A stretch of 64,000 nucleotides of DNA. It comes from Bombardia bombarda. Taxonomy: Eukaryota > Ascomycota > Sordariomycetes > Sordariales > Lasiosphaeriaceae. This document shows, one piece after another, positions 8,695 through 19,275 of the stretch (its first letter is position 1; every line of letters starts with the position of its first letter). Location: assembly GCA_030512295.1 (NCBI GenBank), contig JAULSR010000008.1:124001-188000 (forward strand), given 5' to 3'. The translations under genes and the position numbers were made by a program. The notes under the pieces were generated by a model, which saw only the letters and a list, made by a program, of their open reading frames with translations, was not told where the DNA came from and ran no database searches.

Positions 8695-11227
8695 TCAGCC
8701 GACATAGCTCTGCTCTCGACTCCGAGTGCCGCCCCCTTCCTCATCCGGGTTGGGATATTTCGGCGCCACCTCGCAGCCCTGCGAAAAGAATATCCTCGCC
8801 GGCTTGTCGTAGTCATTCTCAATGCTGTAATAATTACCTATTTCCATCCCGTTAGCACTTCTCTCACTCTCTCACGTCATCAATCTTATCCGGTGAAAAA
8901 GAAAAAACATACCTCTTGGAACAAACCACATCCCCCCTTACTAATCCTAAAACTCGTCTCATTCACCGTCACCAACACGCGCCCGCTGAACACAAAAAAG
9001 GTCATAAACATCTTCCTCGAGTTCTTGGGCATCTTCTCACTGCCCGGCGGCAGATCCACGATTCCCGCGCCAATGTAGCCCTCCGAGACCGCCTTGGCAT
9101 ACCGGAAGCTCGCATTCTTGACCTCCTGCGTCTGGATGGCGGCCCCGGAGATGGCCAGCTGCTTCTGGAACACCTCGACGTCGTCGTCCAGCGCCGGCGG
9201 GTTGAACTCGTGCTCGGGGTGCCACACCACCGCCTCGCCCTGAATCGCGCCAGGGTTGAGCTCCCACGCGTCGGCCGGCCCGCTGTCTTCGTCGTCGTCG
9301 GAGTCGTAGAAGCCAGAGCCGCGCCGCTTCTTGGCCTTTTTCTTATCCTTGGCCTTGGAAGAAGCGCCGCCCTTGCGGGACCTGGTCGGAAAGACGCGCT
9401 CAGGCTCGTCGACACGCACCACCTCTTTGATGGATGGGACGAGGAATTTGGACGGGCGCGACTTGGTGGACAGGGCGTCCTCCATGGTGCCCTCCTCCTC
9501 GTCGTAGTCGACGTACTCGTTGCGCCAGTAGGCGAGCGGCTTGATCGAGTTGCGCCCCGAGCGCGTCTGCGTAATGTTGCTGCCGGAGGCGCCGGGGACT
9601 TCACGTCGGTTGATGAGAAGGCCCCGAGACTTGGGAAGGGGCGGACCGCGCGGGACCATTACGACTGAGGTGTCGCCGGGGCCGACGGAGGATTTGCGCT
9701 TGCGTCCGGGCTTAGCTTTAGATGGCGCGGGCGCAGGTGCGGGGGTTAGTTGCTTAGTACGCGAGGCAGAGGTTTCTTCGGGCTGGGGAGCTGCGTCTTC
9801 GGTAGTAGTCTTCTTTCCTGGTCGGCCTTTGCCCTTGGCTGCTGGTGCGGCGGCTGCGGAGGCGGGAGAGGGCTCGGTCCGCTGGCGCTTTGTTTTGCGC
9901 GCAGATGTGTCGTCGGAGGCGGCGGTGTTGTCTGCCCCGGCTGGCGAGGGTCGCTTCTTAGACCGCGACTCGGATGCTGGGGGCTGAACTGGCGTTGGGG
10001 CGACCTTGGGGTTTGTGGCCGGCCTTCCTCGCTTGCCTGGTTCCGTCTTTTGCGCTTTGGGTGCTACCTCTTCGGGTTCTTCTTCCTCGGCCTCTTCCTC
10101 TTCCTCCTCCTCCTCCTCCTGCTCCTCTTCCTCCTCCTCCTGCTCCTCCTCCTCCTCCTCCTCCTCCTCCCCTACGACCGGCGAGGCAGCTTTCTTTGTT
10201 GGCCTGGCCTGTTTTGTCTGTTTTGTCTGCTTCGCCTGCTTTGTGGCGGATGCTGGAGCTAGAGCTGGGGCGGCGTCCTTTTGCTTTGGTTTTCGTCCGG
10301 GCTTATTCTTCGGGGGCGTAGCTCGTCTCGGGGGAGATGGAAGATCGACAGGCTCATCGTCAAACTGGTCCTGATCCTCGGGTAAAGCGTCGTCGTCACC
10401 CGCATTGAGCATGGCCATAGACTCTTCGACAAAACTTTCAACATCCTCCTCCTCTTCCTCTTCCAACTGGTCCTGACGCCGTTGCTCATCCTCCTCTTCC
10501 TCCTCCTCCTCCTCCTCCTCCTCGTCATCGTCATCGTAGCGGTTGGCCTGAGAACGATGGCCATTGACACCATTGACCTTGGACTGTGGAAAAGACTGCG
10601 ACAGCGACTTTGCGCCGGCCTGGATCTTCTTAAAGTCCAAGCGACGGCTCGCATTCGACAAATCGCGGGTAGGCTGCGACTTTCGCTCTTCGTCGCGGTC
10701 TCGGACTACGGATCCACGGGTCGGCGACGAGCTGCGAGCCATCAGGCGATTCCTCTGGGCGGGCGAGTTCAGACTAGTCTTAACAGGCGAACGAGCGCGC
10801 GGGAGAGGTACTGGCAGGCGACTGTTGAGGACATGGCCGTTGAGCAGGGCAGCGGGCCCGATGCCTGATGCTGCAGGGAAACGTCAGAATTAGCTGGTGG
10901 TAGACGGCAGAGGGGGTGGGCTTACTGGTGGTGATGTCCATCTCCTCGCCGCTACCTTCGTCGTCCGAGGCAGCACCGTTATTATTCCGGCTATCCTCGC
11001 TGGACCCGCGTGGCGAGGAGAAGAGGGCCTCGAGAGGTTCCATGCCATGTTCATCGCGGATGCCCGTGTCCTTGACGACGATTCCTGTTTTGCTGCAAAA
11101 GGGCGTTAGTGATTGACGAACTAAATGGGTGTATAGAGGAGGCATACCGGCCAGCAACGCCCAGCTCGTAGATGTGCTCAGGAGGTGCGATGGTGGTGCG
11201 CCGCTGCTGCGACGCTCGGGGCGCCAT
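8695..11227 (-). CDS. MIF2: Mif2/CENP-C inner kinetochore protein, with frame break
   Basis: Centromere protein that binds CENP-A nucleosomes and recruits the outer kinetochore. Exons: 11148-11227, 10926-11092, 8913-10870 and 8695-8837; introns are 55, 55 and 75 nt. The N-terminus (MAPRASQQRRTTIAPPEHIY, then ELGVAGR-KTGIVVKDTG) is the conserved Mif2 N-terminal motif. A middle region has long poly-glutamate blocks and AT-hook-like GRP basic segments. The CENP-C signature RSGRNSIKPLAYWRNEY follows, then the C-terminal cupin dimerisation domain. The frame breaks at a C6 run at 8932-8937 (G6 on the coding strand): upstream reads FRISKGG, while the expected GMWFVPRG-NYYSIEND continues one frame over and across the last intron. 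The exon sum is 2348 nt, one short of 783 codons. Either a base is missing from the sequence or the gene carries a real frameshift that removes the end of the cupin. Confidence 0.92.
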
Positions 11228-11998
11228 GGTGGGCTGGTTGGTGCAGCTGTTGCGATCGCAATCGCAGTCGCGGTAGCTGTCGCTGTAGTTGTCGCTGTAG
11301 CTGTCGCTATCACTGTAGCTGTCGCGGGCGCGATTGAATTGAGTGGAGCTTTGATAATTCGCGATATGGTCGTCGATCAATCGGGTCTGAGCACACGATT
11401 CAGTTTTGACGGCGCGCGCAGGGTCGTCGAGGGAGTGACTTCGCAATACAACGGGGATTGTTTACTTGGGCTCTCGGCAACGCCTCAATGCGGTAGCGGC
11501 GTAGGAAGTGGGTTGCCGGTGGATTGGGCGCTCTTGGTTTAACTGTCTTCTCCCAGATTCGGGGATCTGATTGGCCGACGCGCTTGGCACGGTGCAACGC
11601 TGGAACGCGTCAAGCTCGATCTTGGGCTGCAAGCCAGGGACCAGAGACATGCATCTCCAGCTAAGATCAAATTTGTATAATCAGATATTTCGGAGAAAAA
11701 AGGTCACAAAGGTCGGATGAGAACTGTAATCTCATATCAAGGGCTGTGCATGTTTCTTATCATTGCGATGTTTCTTTATTGGACCAAACTTTCCCTTCAG
11801 TTACTTGTTCTTGTTTGACTGAGCTTTGCCCCTCCAACCCCCCCTCCAACCCCCCCCAAGCCGCCAATTCCCTTTTCAGGGTTGCCCGCAAAAGTTGTTT
11901 CCCTCCTTGACCAGAACAATCAAGCTCTTTCTTGAATCTAATCTGCCTTTGTTCTATTTTCTCTCTCAGCATTGTACAATCCAACAACCACACCAACC
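11228..11998. promoter_or_regulatory. Divergent promoter region, MIF2 / RNase H2A
   Basis: 771 bases between divergent starts. The MIF2 side carries a degenerate GCTGTC/GCTGTA array (11247-11330); the RNase H2A side is pyrimidine-rich from about 11820 to 11998, as in fungal leaders. Confidence 0.5.
11247..11330. repeat. Degenerate hexamer/12-mer array (TGTCGCTGTAGC type)
   Basis: Imperfect tandem units of GCTGTC and GCTGTA begin 20 bases upstream of the MIF2 ATG, so they lie in its probable 5' UTR. If translated on the minus strand in the MIF2 frame they would give an S/D/Y-rich run with no known role. Confidence 0.6.
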
Positions 11999-13149
11999 AT
12001 GGCAGAAGACACCCCCATGGCCGACGAGAACACAATCGCCCTCGAGACGCCCGCCCCGGGCGTCTTCATCCCGCCCTCCATCAACAAGGCCGCCCTCCTC
12101 CGCGGCGACTCCTACACCTACTTTTCCATCCCGCCCTCCCTGCTGCTGCCCTCCCCCTCCTCTCCATCTCCCCAACCCGAGGCAGACACATCCACATCCA
12201 CATCCCCCCAGAAGCCAAACAGCCCCCAAAACCCACCGCCGGCCCCCCCTGCGTCCTCGGCGTCGACGAAGCCGGCCGCGGCCCCGTCCTCGGCCCCATG
12301 GTCTACGGCATCTTCTTCCTCCCCCTCCCGCTCTCCGACCCCCTCCTGCGCACGACCCACCACTTCGACGACTCCAAGGTCCTCACGCCCGCCGTGCGCT
12401 CCGCCCTCATGCAGACCCTCTGCACCCCGTCCACCACCGAGCTGCTGCACACCTCGTGCGGCTGGGCCATCTCGGCCCTGTCAGCGCGCGACATCGGCGC
12501 GGGGATGTTGCGCCCCGGCCCCGGCGCCGCCTACAACCTCAACGCCCAGGCCATGGACACCACCGTCGCCCTGATCCAGGCCGTCTACGACGCCGGCGTC
12601 AACATCAAGGAGATTTATGTGGATACCATCGGCCCGCCCGCCACGTACCAGAAGAAGCTCGAGCGCGTCTTCCCCACCGCCATGATCACGGTCGCCAAGA
12701 AGGCCGATAGTCTCTATCCGAGTGTCAGCGCCGCCAGCGTGTGTGCGAAAGTGACGAGGGACGCCGCGCTGGAGACGCTGTGGAGGGCGCGCGGGGGAGA
12801 GGAGGATGTGGCTGAAGGAGGAGAGGGGGCGGAGGAGGAGGAGACGCCAGGATGGGGGTCGGGGTATCCGTCTGATGGGCGGTGCACGACGTGGATGAGG
12901 GGAAACATGCACCCTGTGTTTGGCTGGGGGGCAGAGTGTCGGTTCAGCTGGGGCACGGCCAAGGATATGCTCGAGGCGAGCGGGGGTAAAGGGGGCGTCA
13001 AGGTGGAGTGGCCTGTTGTTGAGGATGAAGACAACGCCGACATGCACAGGATGACGGATTTCTTTGTGGCGGCGCCCAAGGATCAGGAGAGGGAAGGGGA
13101 CGAGCTGGGGACGTGGTTTGGGACGCCAGCTGGGCTGGAGGCGTTTTGA
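11999..13149 (+). CDS. Ribonuclease H2 catalytic subunit A, with frame break
   Basis: Cleaves RNA in RNA:DNA hybrids and removes ribonucleotides from DNA. The start codon in CAACCATGGC gives MAEDTPMADENT and then FIPPSINKAALLRGDSYTYF, the usual fungal N-terminus. The catalytic part lies in another frame: VLGVDEAGRGPVLGPMVYGI, HFDDSK, YVDTIGP and SVCAKVTRD carry the DEAGRG motif and the further acidic residues of type 2 RNase H, ending at TGA 13147-13149. The frame changes inside the proline-rich linker, between about 12120 and 12255. No GT donor occurs after 12062, so an intron is unlikely; one missing C in the C7 run at 12243-12249 would join the two parts. The C-terminal PSDGRCTTWMRGN and FGW/FSW motifs are intact. 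Confidence 0.9.
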
Positions 13150-13488
13150 CGAGAGACGTGCTTGGCTTGTTTTTCTTTCTTCCTCATGGATAAGGAGTTG
13201 GAGTTGGAGGAGTTTTGCTTATGTTTGGCCTAAATACATCACGACTGCTAGATTTATGACATTTAACAACAACTCTCTTGCCCGCGGCCACCCATCCCCC
13301 TGGTTGGCCGACGTCGCTGCACTATTACCCTGCCTTTCCATTGATCATCCATCCCTTTTTTTCATACACAGCAAACAAAATTGCCCCTTTATATACCAAA
13401 CCCGCCGCGTTGTTTAAAAAAAAAAAAAAAAAGCCCAGCGCACTTTCACTTCACACATTTCCGACCACCCACCCAGCGGTCAGATTCC
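13150..13488. other. Convergent 3' region, RNase H2A / SEY1
   Basis: Contains both 3' UTRs and an A17 homopolymer (13416-13432). I see no gene. Confidence 0.5.
13416..13432. repeat. A17 homopolymer
   Basis: Seventeen consecutive A on the plus strand, just beyond the SEY1 stop codon (T17 in the SEY1 3' UTR). Confidence 0.9.
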
Positions 13489-16186
13489 CTAAATCTCATC
13501 GTCTTCATCATCGACCGCAGCCCGCTGGGTGGCCCTCTTTTTCCCGCGGCTATCCAAAGTGTCCATGCTGATGCCGGTATCCGACCGCGACGGCATGGCA
13601 ATGGCCTGTCTCGCCATCTCGTTGTTCTCCAAGAAGTCGCGCAGCTTCGCCTTGCCAATCTCAACCGCCTGGTTGGACGCCGCGTTGGCCATTTGCATCA
13701 TGGGCCCTAGGAGGTTGAGCGTGTATGCGACATATGTACCGCCGCCCATCACGAGGATGAGGACAAACAGGAATGGGTTGCGCAAGACTGCAGAGAGAGG
13801 TCAGCAACAAAACCCTATTACTTGCCAGAAAAATGATGGAGGACGTACCCATAACAATCTCGTTCCACCCCAGCACCAGCAGAATCGCATAAAAGTACAG
13901 CGGCACCTGCGTCATGCCGCCGATGGCGCTCCTCTTAGCCTCCACATATACTCCATCCGCCATCTTCTTAAACCTCACCACCAGATCCTGCCTCTTGCTT
14001 TCGCTGAGCACTGTCATCTCCTCCTCTAGGCTCTTGCCCTCCTCCTCGTCGACACCGCCAATCGGCGCGAGGTCCTCCTCGTCCTCCGTCTCCGCCCCGG
14101 CCGGCTGCGGTCCAATAAACGCAAGCAGGTCGGGCGGCGCATACGTCTCGGCCAGCCTGAACCTCGAAAGTAGCGGGATCAACGTCAGCGTCGACTCACG
14201 CGCGCGCGTGTACGCGCCCTCGATGTCGTCCGTCGGCCGCCAGATGCGCGGCACGCCCTCCTCATCGTAGCGGAACTTGTCCTCAAAGTTCTCGCGCAGC
14301 TTCATAAGGATGTTGCTCTCCATGACCTCCTCGTCGATCTTTTCCCTCAGCGCCACCCAGCTCTTGCGCCGCAGCCGCCACAAACCAACCTCGACCTCGC
14401 CCACGCTCGCCTCGAAGCTCTTGGCCCGGTCCGTGAACCTGTCCTCGGCCTCTGCGACAATCCCGCTGAACACAGCCCAGATGCGATCCCAGAGGTCCTT
14501 TTCTGTCTCCGGCTTGTCGCCCGTCTCGGGCGCGCCGGTGCCTCCCCTGCCTGACCCAAGCTTGTTGAACTCCAGCCCGATGGCGTCACCCAGGCGAGAG
14601 CGCACCCAGCGCTCGACGCGGATGGCCAGGCGGCGCATCTCCTCCTTGCGCAGGCGCGCGCTGACCTCGTCGAGCTCGCGCTCAAACAGGCGGTACTGCG
14701 GCTTGAAGTTTGACCACGCCACGCCGGGGATGGAGAGCGACTGGGCCTCCTTCTTAAAGAACTCGAGCGTCTTGCGCTTCTGCTTGTCCACTATCTCGGC
14801 AAACTCGTATGTACCACCGGCCTTCTGGCCGGCCTTGACCGCGTTGGTGACAGCGTCGCTGAAGGCGGCAACACCGGACTTGTGCGCGGCCGACAGCTGC
14901 GTCTGGTAGAGCGTCTTGAGGCGCGTGTCGATCTTGCTCTCGAGCTCGGTGCGCTTGAGCGCGTACACGCCCTTGTGGTAGCGGCTGGCCTGGGTCTCGA
15001 AGGCCTTGATGCATTTCTCGCGGGCGCGGGCGCCGGTCGCGCCGAGGTCGGGGAGGACTGAGGCGCGGCCGAGACGGGTGGCTTCGGCTTGGGATTCCTC
15101 CAGCGGGAGGATGATGTCATCGAAGCCGATGAGGACCTCGCGCGAGATCTCGTCGCAGCGGAACTGCGCGAGGAGCTCCTGCTGCGTGGGCAGGTCGAGG
15201 TCCTTGTTGTTGACGATCTGGTCCCAGACGCCCTCGGTGTACATGGACAGGCCGTCGGCGGGTATCCTCCGGTGGTACTCGGGCAGAAACACGCCCCCCA
15301 CGAACTCTTGATCCTTGGCGGAGCGGTGGCCGGCGGTGAAGCGGGTGCCGAGCTTCTCGACCTCGGCGAGGAACTTGTCGGGCTGGAGCACCTTGTGAGG
15401 CAGCGCGGCGAAGGCGAAGTCGAAGTAGTCGTCGATCTTGGAGTTGTCGAGGCCTGCGGGTTTCGAGATGGAGGACCAGATCTTGTTGAGATCTTGGATG
15501 AGGGTGTTGCGCAGGTTGGCGAGCGGCGTGTTGCCGATGTGGTCGCGGATGACGAAGAAGAGCAGGGAGCGGGTTTGTGATCTGCGGACAAGGGTCAATA
15601 AGCTCTCTCAGGGGCGATGGAGAGAGATGGGGGAAAGAACTCACTGTTTATCCTTGAGAAACAGCTGAAGGTTGACCTCAAACACGGTCTTCAAGAGGCC
15701 CATGTTTGCGCCCTGGTACAGACCAACTTGGTGCTCCCATATGTTGACAATCAGGACCTCGCTGGTGGCCAGGGCGAAGAGGGCGCTCTTCCGCTCAAAG
15801 TCCTGGTCCTCGCCGCGCTCGCGGCCGTCGGTTCCTTCGACGTCCATGACCAGAATGTTCTCGGCCATGGAGGTGTCGCCGCCCTTTGCGCCCTCCCTCT
15901 TATTCTTGGACAGCCATATACCCTTAGTGGTCTGGCGACGCTCCGACTCGGCCATGACGCTGAACTCGGTGCCAAAGAGGTGGTTGAGTAGGGTGGACTT
16001 GCCCGTCGACTGGGAGCCGAAGACGGAGATGAGGTGGTAGTTGAAGCCAGCCTCGGCGACGTGGGTCTCGATCATATAGTCATTGAGATTTGTGTTGAAC
16101 TGCTTCTCCTCGTCAATGACTTGGATGCCATGTTCGTACACCTGGGCCGTCGGCCCGTTGCCGACCGCGGCGAAATGGCCATTCAT
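13489..16186 (-). CDS. SEY1: Sey1/RHD3 ER-fusion dynamin-like GTPase
   Basis: ER membrane GTPase that drives homotypic fusion of ER tubules (atlastin equivalent). Exons 15645-16186, 13849-15581 and 13489-13787 give 857 residues, the normal family length; introns are 15582-15644 (63 nt) and 13788-13848 (61 nt). The P-loop GSQSTGKS is at residues 57-64, the switch-I threonines lie in RRQTTKG and the G3 motif DVEG is at 115-118. A long helical-bundle middle region follows. At the C-terminus two hydrophobic segments (VPLYFYAILLVLGWNEIVMV and NPFLFVLILVMGGGTYVAY) form the membrane hairpin, followed by a short charged cytosolic tail. The second intron splits the hairpin between its two membrane segments. 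The start MNGHFAAVGNG matches the usual N-terminus of fungal Sey1. Confidence 0.96.
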
Positions 16187-17206
16187 GGCAGCAACAGGCT
16201 TGCAAATGGTTGGAAAGACAGCAAAATGGCGGCGGTTTAAGCGACAAGAGGACAAAAAAAAAGGTGTTAGACACTCGATGCGTATGTTGTGTTCTGTGGG
16301 GAGGAAGTTGCCGTTGCAGTTACGGTTGCGGTTGCCATAGCGCGCGACCTTGGAGCCAGAGTTGGCAGTTGGAACAATTTCCCCGAAATGATGGGCTTGT
16401 GACAAGCACCACGCCACATCCCTGCGAGACCCGCCTGTCGGCTGTCTCCGTCCACCCCGTGCGGGTGGCCAAACCGTCAGGCCCAAGACAGTTAGGTTTC
16501 TTGGGCCAGAGTGGGGCAGCGGTTCCATGGGATTTGCAAGCTTGCTCCTCGATGAATACAAGCCTCGACAAATACAATAACTTTCAAACCAATGAGCTCA
16601 AACTTTGAATACCTCAGATAGAAGCAAACGTTAAATATGTGACGTGCATGGATGGATATATCATAAGTCCATGACTTGGCTCAGGGAGCTTGAGTTAAAA
16701 ACGCAAATATGTACTTGTAAATAGCTGAGCTACCTAAGGTATGTTAGGCATCCGTCATAACGAAATTATCAAGTGACACACACGGTCATGTGCATTTACG
16801 ACAAGTGAGCTGTCTCGACAACAACATGATAATGCGATGTGTCCCCTATGTCCTGCTGATCAATCTGTATGTTTTGCACATACTCCTTAGCAGTCAGCAC
16901 AGCAACCCCTATGACGGACATCTTATTAAAACGAGCTTGCTCCAGGATGCATCAAGTCGCAGTCTTTCTCGAAGCTGTGGTCTTCCCCTTAGCTCCTCAG
17001 CTACCGCATGCCGCAATATCCATAATACTAGAACTAGAATGCTCCTGGCATCCTTGGTTTATTTCGAATTGCGACTGGCAGTGCAGACTACAAGAGGGAG
17101 ACCTTGGCGGCCTCAAGTCGGCTGAGGTGGCAACGGTGTTCCCCGGATGTAGGGTCTGGGGAGCTGCTATCATAACGCGGATCTTTGACCCCTGCTTTCA
17201 ACAATT
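16187..17206. other. Intergenic region upstream of SEY1
   Basis: SEY1 promoter side, with a degenerate GTTGCN hexamer array at about 16309-16338 that lies 120-150 bases upstream of the start. The rest, up to tRNA-Met, is AT-rich with no supported gene. Confidence 0.5.
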
Positions 17207-17307
17207 GGGATATTGGCTCAGTTGGTAGAGCGTTGGTCTCATATGAAATGATCTGGTGAAATATCAGGGCAATCCAAAGGTCGTGAGTTCGAGCCTCACA
17301 TGTCCCA
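17207..17307 (+). tRNA. tRNA-Met (CAT), elongator type, with intron
   Basis: The acceptor arms GGGATAT (17207-17213) and ATGTCCC (17300-17306) pair with one G-T wobble, and the discriminator is A17307. The D arm is GCTC-AGTTGGTA-GAGC and the T arm GTGAG-TTCGAGC-CTCAC. The anticodon CAT is at 17240-17242. A 28-nt intron (17244-17271) follows A37, the canonical position. The anticodon stem has a T31-T39 mismatch, which is also present in yeast elongator tRNA-Met. T-rich terminators follow at 17311-17315 and 17339. Confidence 0.93.
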
Positions 17308-17787
17308 TTACCTTTTGTACCTTCATCTCAAGGGTTAATTTTTTTTCTGGCCTTTGTCATCTAGGTTTGTATTGTGTATGATTCGGTTTGATTTTTTTTT
17401 TAGGCAGATGTTTTTATTAGAGCTATGGTGGCGTGTCTTCTATCAAATGTGGGAATGGCGTATTTCTAAACACCTCTTTTACTAATTCATGTAATATATA
17501 AAATAAGTACCTTCCTTATATGTTTATAGTTCTGGGCTCTTATTTACTACGTGGTAAGTATGCTCTAATTTAATACCCGTAACGTTGTATGTTGGAATGA
17601 CAAGGTCATTCGTACTAGTCACTATAGTAACAGTAGAGAACGGGTTGGTTGGGGGTTATTGTTGTTGTATTGATCTGCTTATCTATGTAAAAGGATCACG
17701 AACTACGGGGACAGGAAGTGGGTGGTTTTAGAGGGGTTCCTAGGACACGTGACCAATCCCCACTGTTTTGCATCCTGTCGACCAATC

Positions 17788-17812
17788 ACAGCCGTCACAG
17801 CCTGACGGCTGT
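17788..17812. repeat. Inverted repeat beside a CCAAT motif
   Basis: ACAGCCGTC (17788-17796) and GACGGCTGT (17804-17812) form perfect 9-bp arms around a 7-nt spacer. A CCAATCA motif at 17782-17788 abuts the left arm. Confidence 0.5.
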
Positions 17813-18189
17813 ATGCCTCTGATTGATCGTAAATCCGACATTGTAAAGTATATATTAAGTTTATAATTCGTGTTTTAATGTTTGGCCGTTGCAGCTACTT
17901 AATTACTTACTTCACACATGTGTATTTTGAAAAAGAAAGCAGTCATATATATTTGTATTTAATCTTTGCAGTTCGTTTCCGTTGACTAGATAATGAGTTA
18001 AGAGGAACCCAAGGGAACTAGGTTATTACGAGGAATAAGCAGTAAGGAGGCGAAAGCAGGTGATACTTATCCAGCTCGGTTCTGTCAGAACTGAACATCG
18101 ATAGGCGTTGTCAGCGTCCATAACAGCTACATTTCTGTTTGGGTGAGGATTTGCATTATCTCTGGTAACGTGGTTTACCCACAGTTCAG

Positions 18190-18485
18190 CCCGTGCATTA
18201 CAATCTTAATCATTACGAAGGGCGAAGAGCATTTTAGATATCATGTGATGTTTTCTTCATGCGGACTGTTACTGCATTTTACTGCACTGCGGTTGCACCG
18301 CAATTTCACCCGTTACGAAGAGCAACATTATATCATGTGACATTAGATCATAGGGTGAGTGAAGTGCTGTGTTAACTGCTGTGTTGACTGCTGTGTTAAG
18401 TGGCGCATTGGCTGTCACATTGGTTCTCACATTGGTTGTCACTCACTGCAATTTCTACCCCCACGAAGGGTATCACTGTATGACA
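18190..18485 (+). repeat. Dispersed ~36-bp repeat, plus-orientation copies
   Basis: Three divergent copies begin at about 18192, 18292 and 18442. Each reads roughly TGCAnTGCAATTT, then a CCC-like block, ACGAAGG or ACGAAGAGC, and finally ATCATGTGA or ATCACTG. The best copy is at 18446-18482. They are the same unit as the minus-orientation copies at 18705-19270. Confidence 0.6.
18365..18445. repeat. Two adjacent 12-bp tandem arrays
   Basis: TGCTGTGTTRAC occurs three times in a row (18365-18400, the last unit ending AAG). After 9 bases, GGYTSTCACATT-like 12-mers occur three times (18410-18445). The arrays sit between two plus-orientation copies of the dispersed repeat. Confidence 0.75.
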
Positions 18486-18704
18486 TGACATTGTTGCACG
18501 GTTCATTCATACTTCATACATCATCAGCCATATCCGGACACGACAATAAATGCAAATAGAATGCGGCTACTGTGAGTTTGGACTGCATGCACTTGTCTCT
18601 CTCCCTTAGTTAAGATCTGGATCGAGCTCATTTGACCACGGACGATGCAAGATTTAAGAGAAGAGGAGAATAAAAGACATCTCCCGTCACTCTCCTTCGC
18701 AACG

Positions 18705-19275
18705 ATGGAAACCTTTGGCGGTGATTAAAAATTGCAGTGCAGGCGGTGATACCTTTCGCGAGGGCTAAAATTGCAGTGTAGCCGGGCCGGCCGTGGAGAG
18801 GCGCAGCAGGTCTTCAGGAAGGAGGCCTCTTGCTGTGCCACACGCGCTGGCTGCCCTCCATAGGAGACAAAATTGCAGTGCATTCCCAACATCAATATAG
18901 TTTGTGACGCTCTATTGGTTTGGCTCACCCATGGATGTTGTCTCTTACAGACTTCAGGCAATGGCTGGCCCGCAGTGGCTCAAGCATCCCTTCGTGTGGA
19001 TTCAAGTTGCGGTGTACCCAGTACGCCTCACTGTGAAAAGACTACATGGTAGTGATGGCCTTCATGAGGGCTAGAATTGCAGTGCAGTCAGTGATGCTAC
19101 AGTGGGTGTCGATCGCCTGCATGATGAAAAGGAAAGGGTGGCATGATGGTGATGCCCTTCATGAGGGCTAAAATTGCAGTGCATCCGGGCGTCGTGGCAC
19201 TAGGTCTTTGGGAAGGAAGCCCTTACTGCGGCACACACGATGCTCTTTGCGGGGACAAAATTGCAGTGCCTTCCC
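18705..19275 (-). repeat. Dispersed ~36-bp repeat, minus-orientation copies
   Basis: Copies end in AAAATTGCAGTGCA or a close variant at about 18729-18742, 18767-18780, 18868-18882, 19003-19016, 19073-19086, 19170-19183 and 19256-19269. The better copies are preceded by GGTGATnCCTTCATGAGGGCT. The reverse complement matches the plus-orientation copy at 18446-18482 over most of its length. Two larger blocks (about 18743-18893 and 19147-19280) are themselves diverged duplicates. No terminal inverted repeats, target-site duplications or ORF were found. Confidence 0.7.

Noticed and set aside
9750..10374. Plus-strand poly-L / poly-S / poly-P frames opposite MIF2
   Set aside because: They are translations of the GAG-rich acidic block of MIF2 on the wrong strand.
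11932..12240. Frame-1 upstream extension of RNase H2A
   Set aside because: It is R/H/P-rich with poor codon use; the frame-2 sequence from 11999 is the true N-terminus.
16790..17228. Plus-strand open frames running into tRNA-Met
   Set aside because: One overlaps the tRNA and neither has conserved content or a plausible start.
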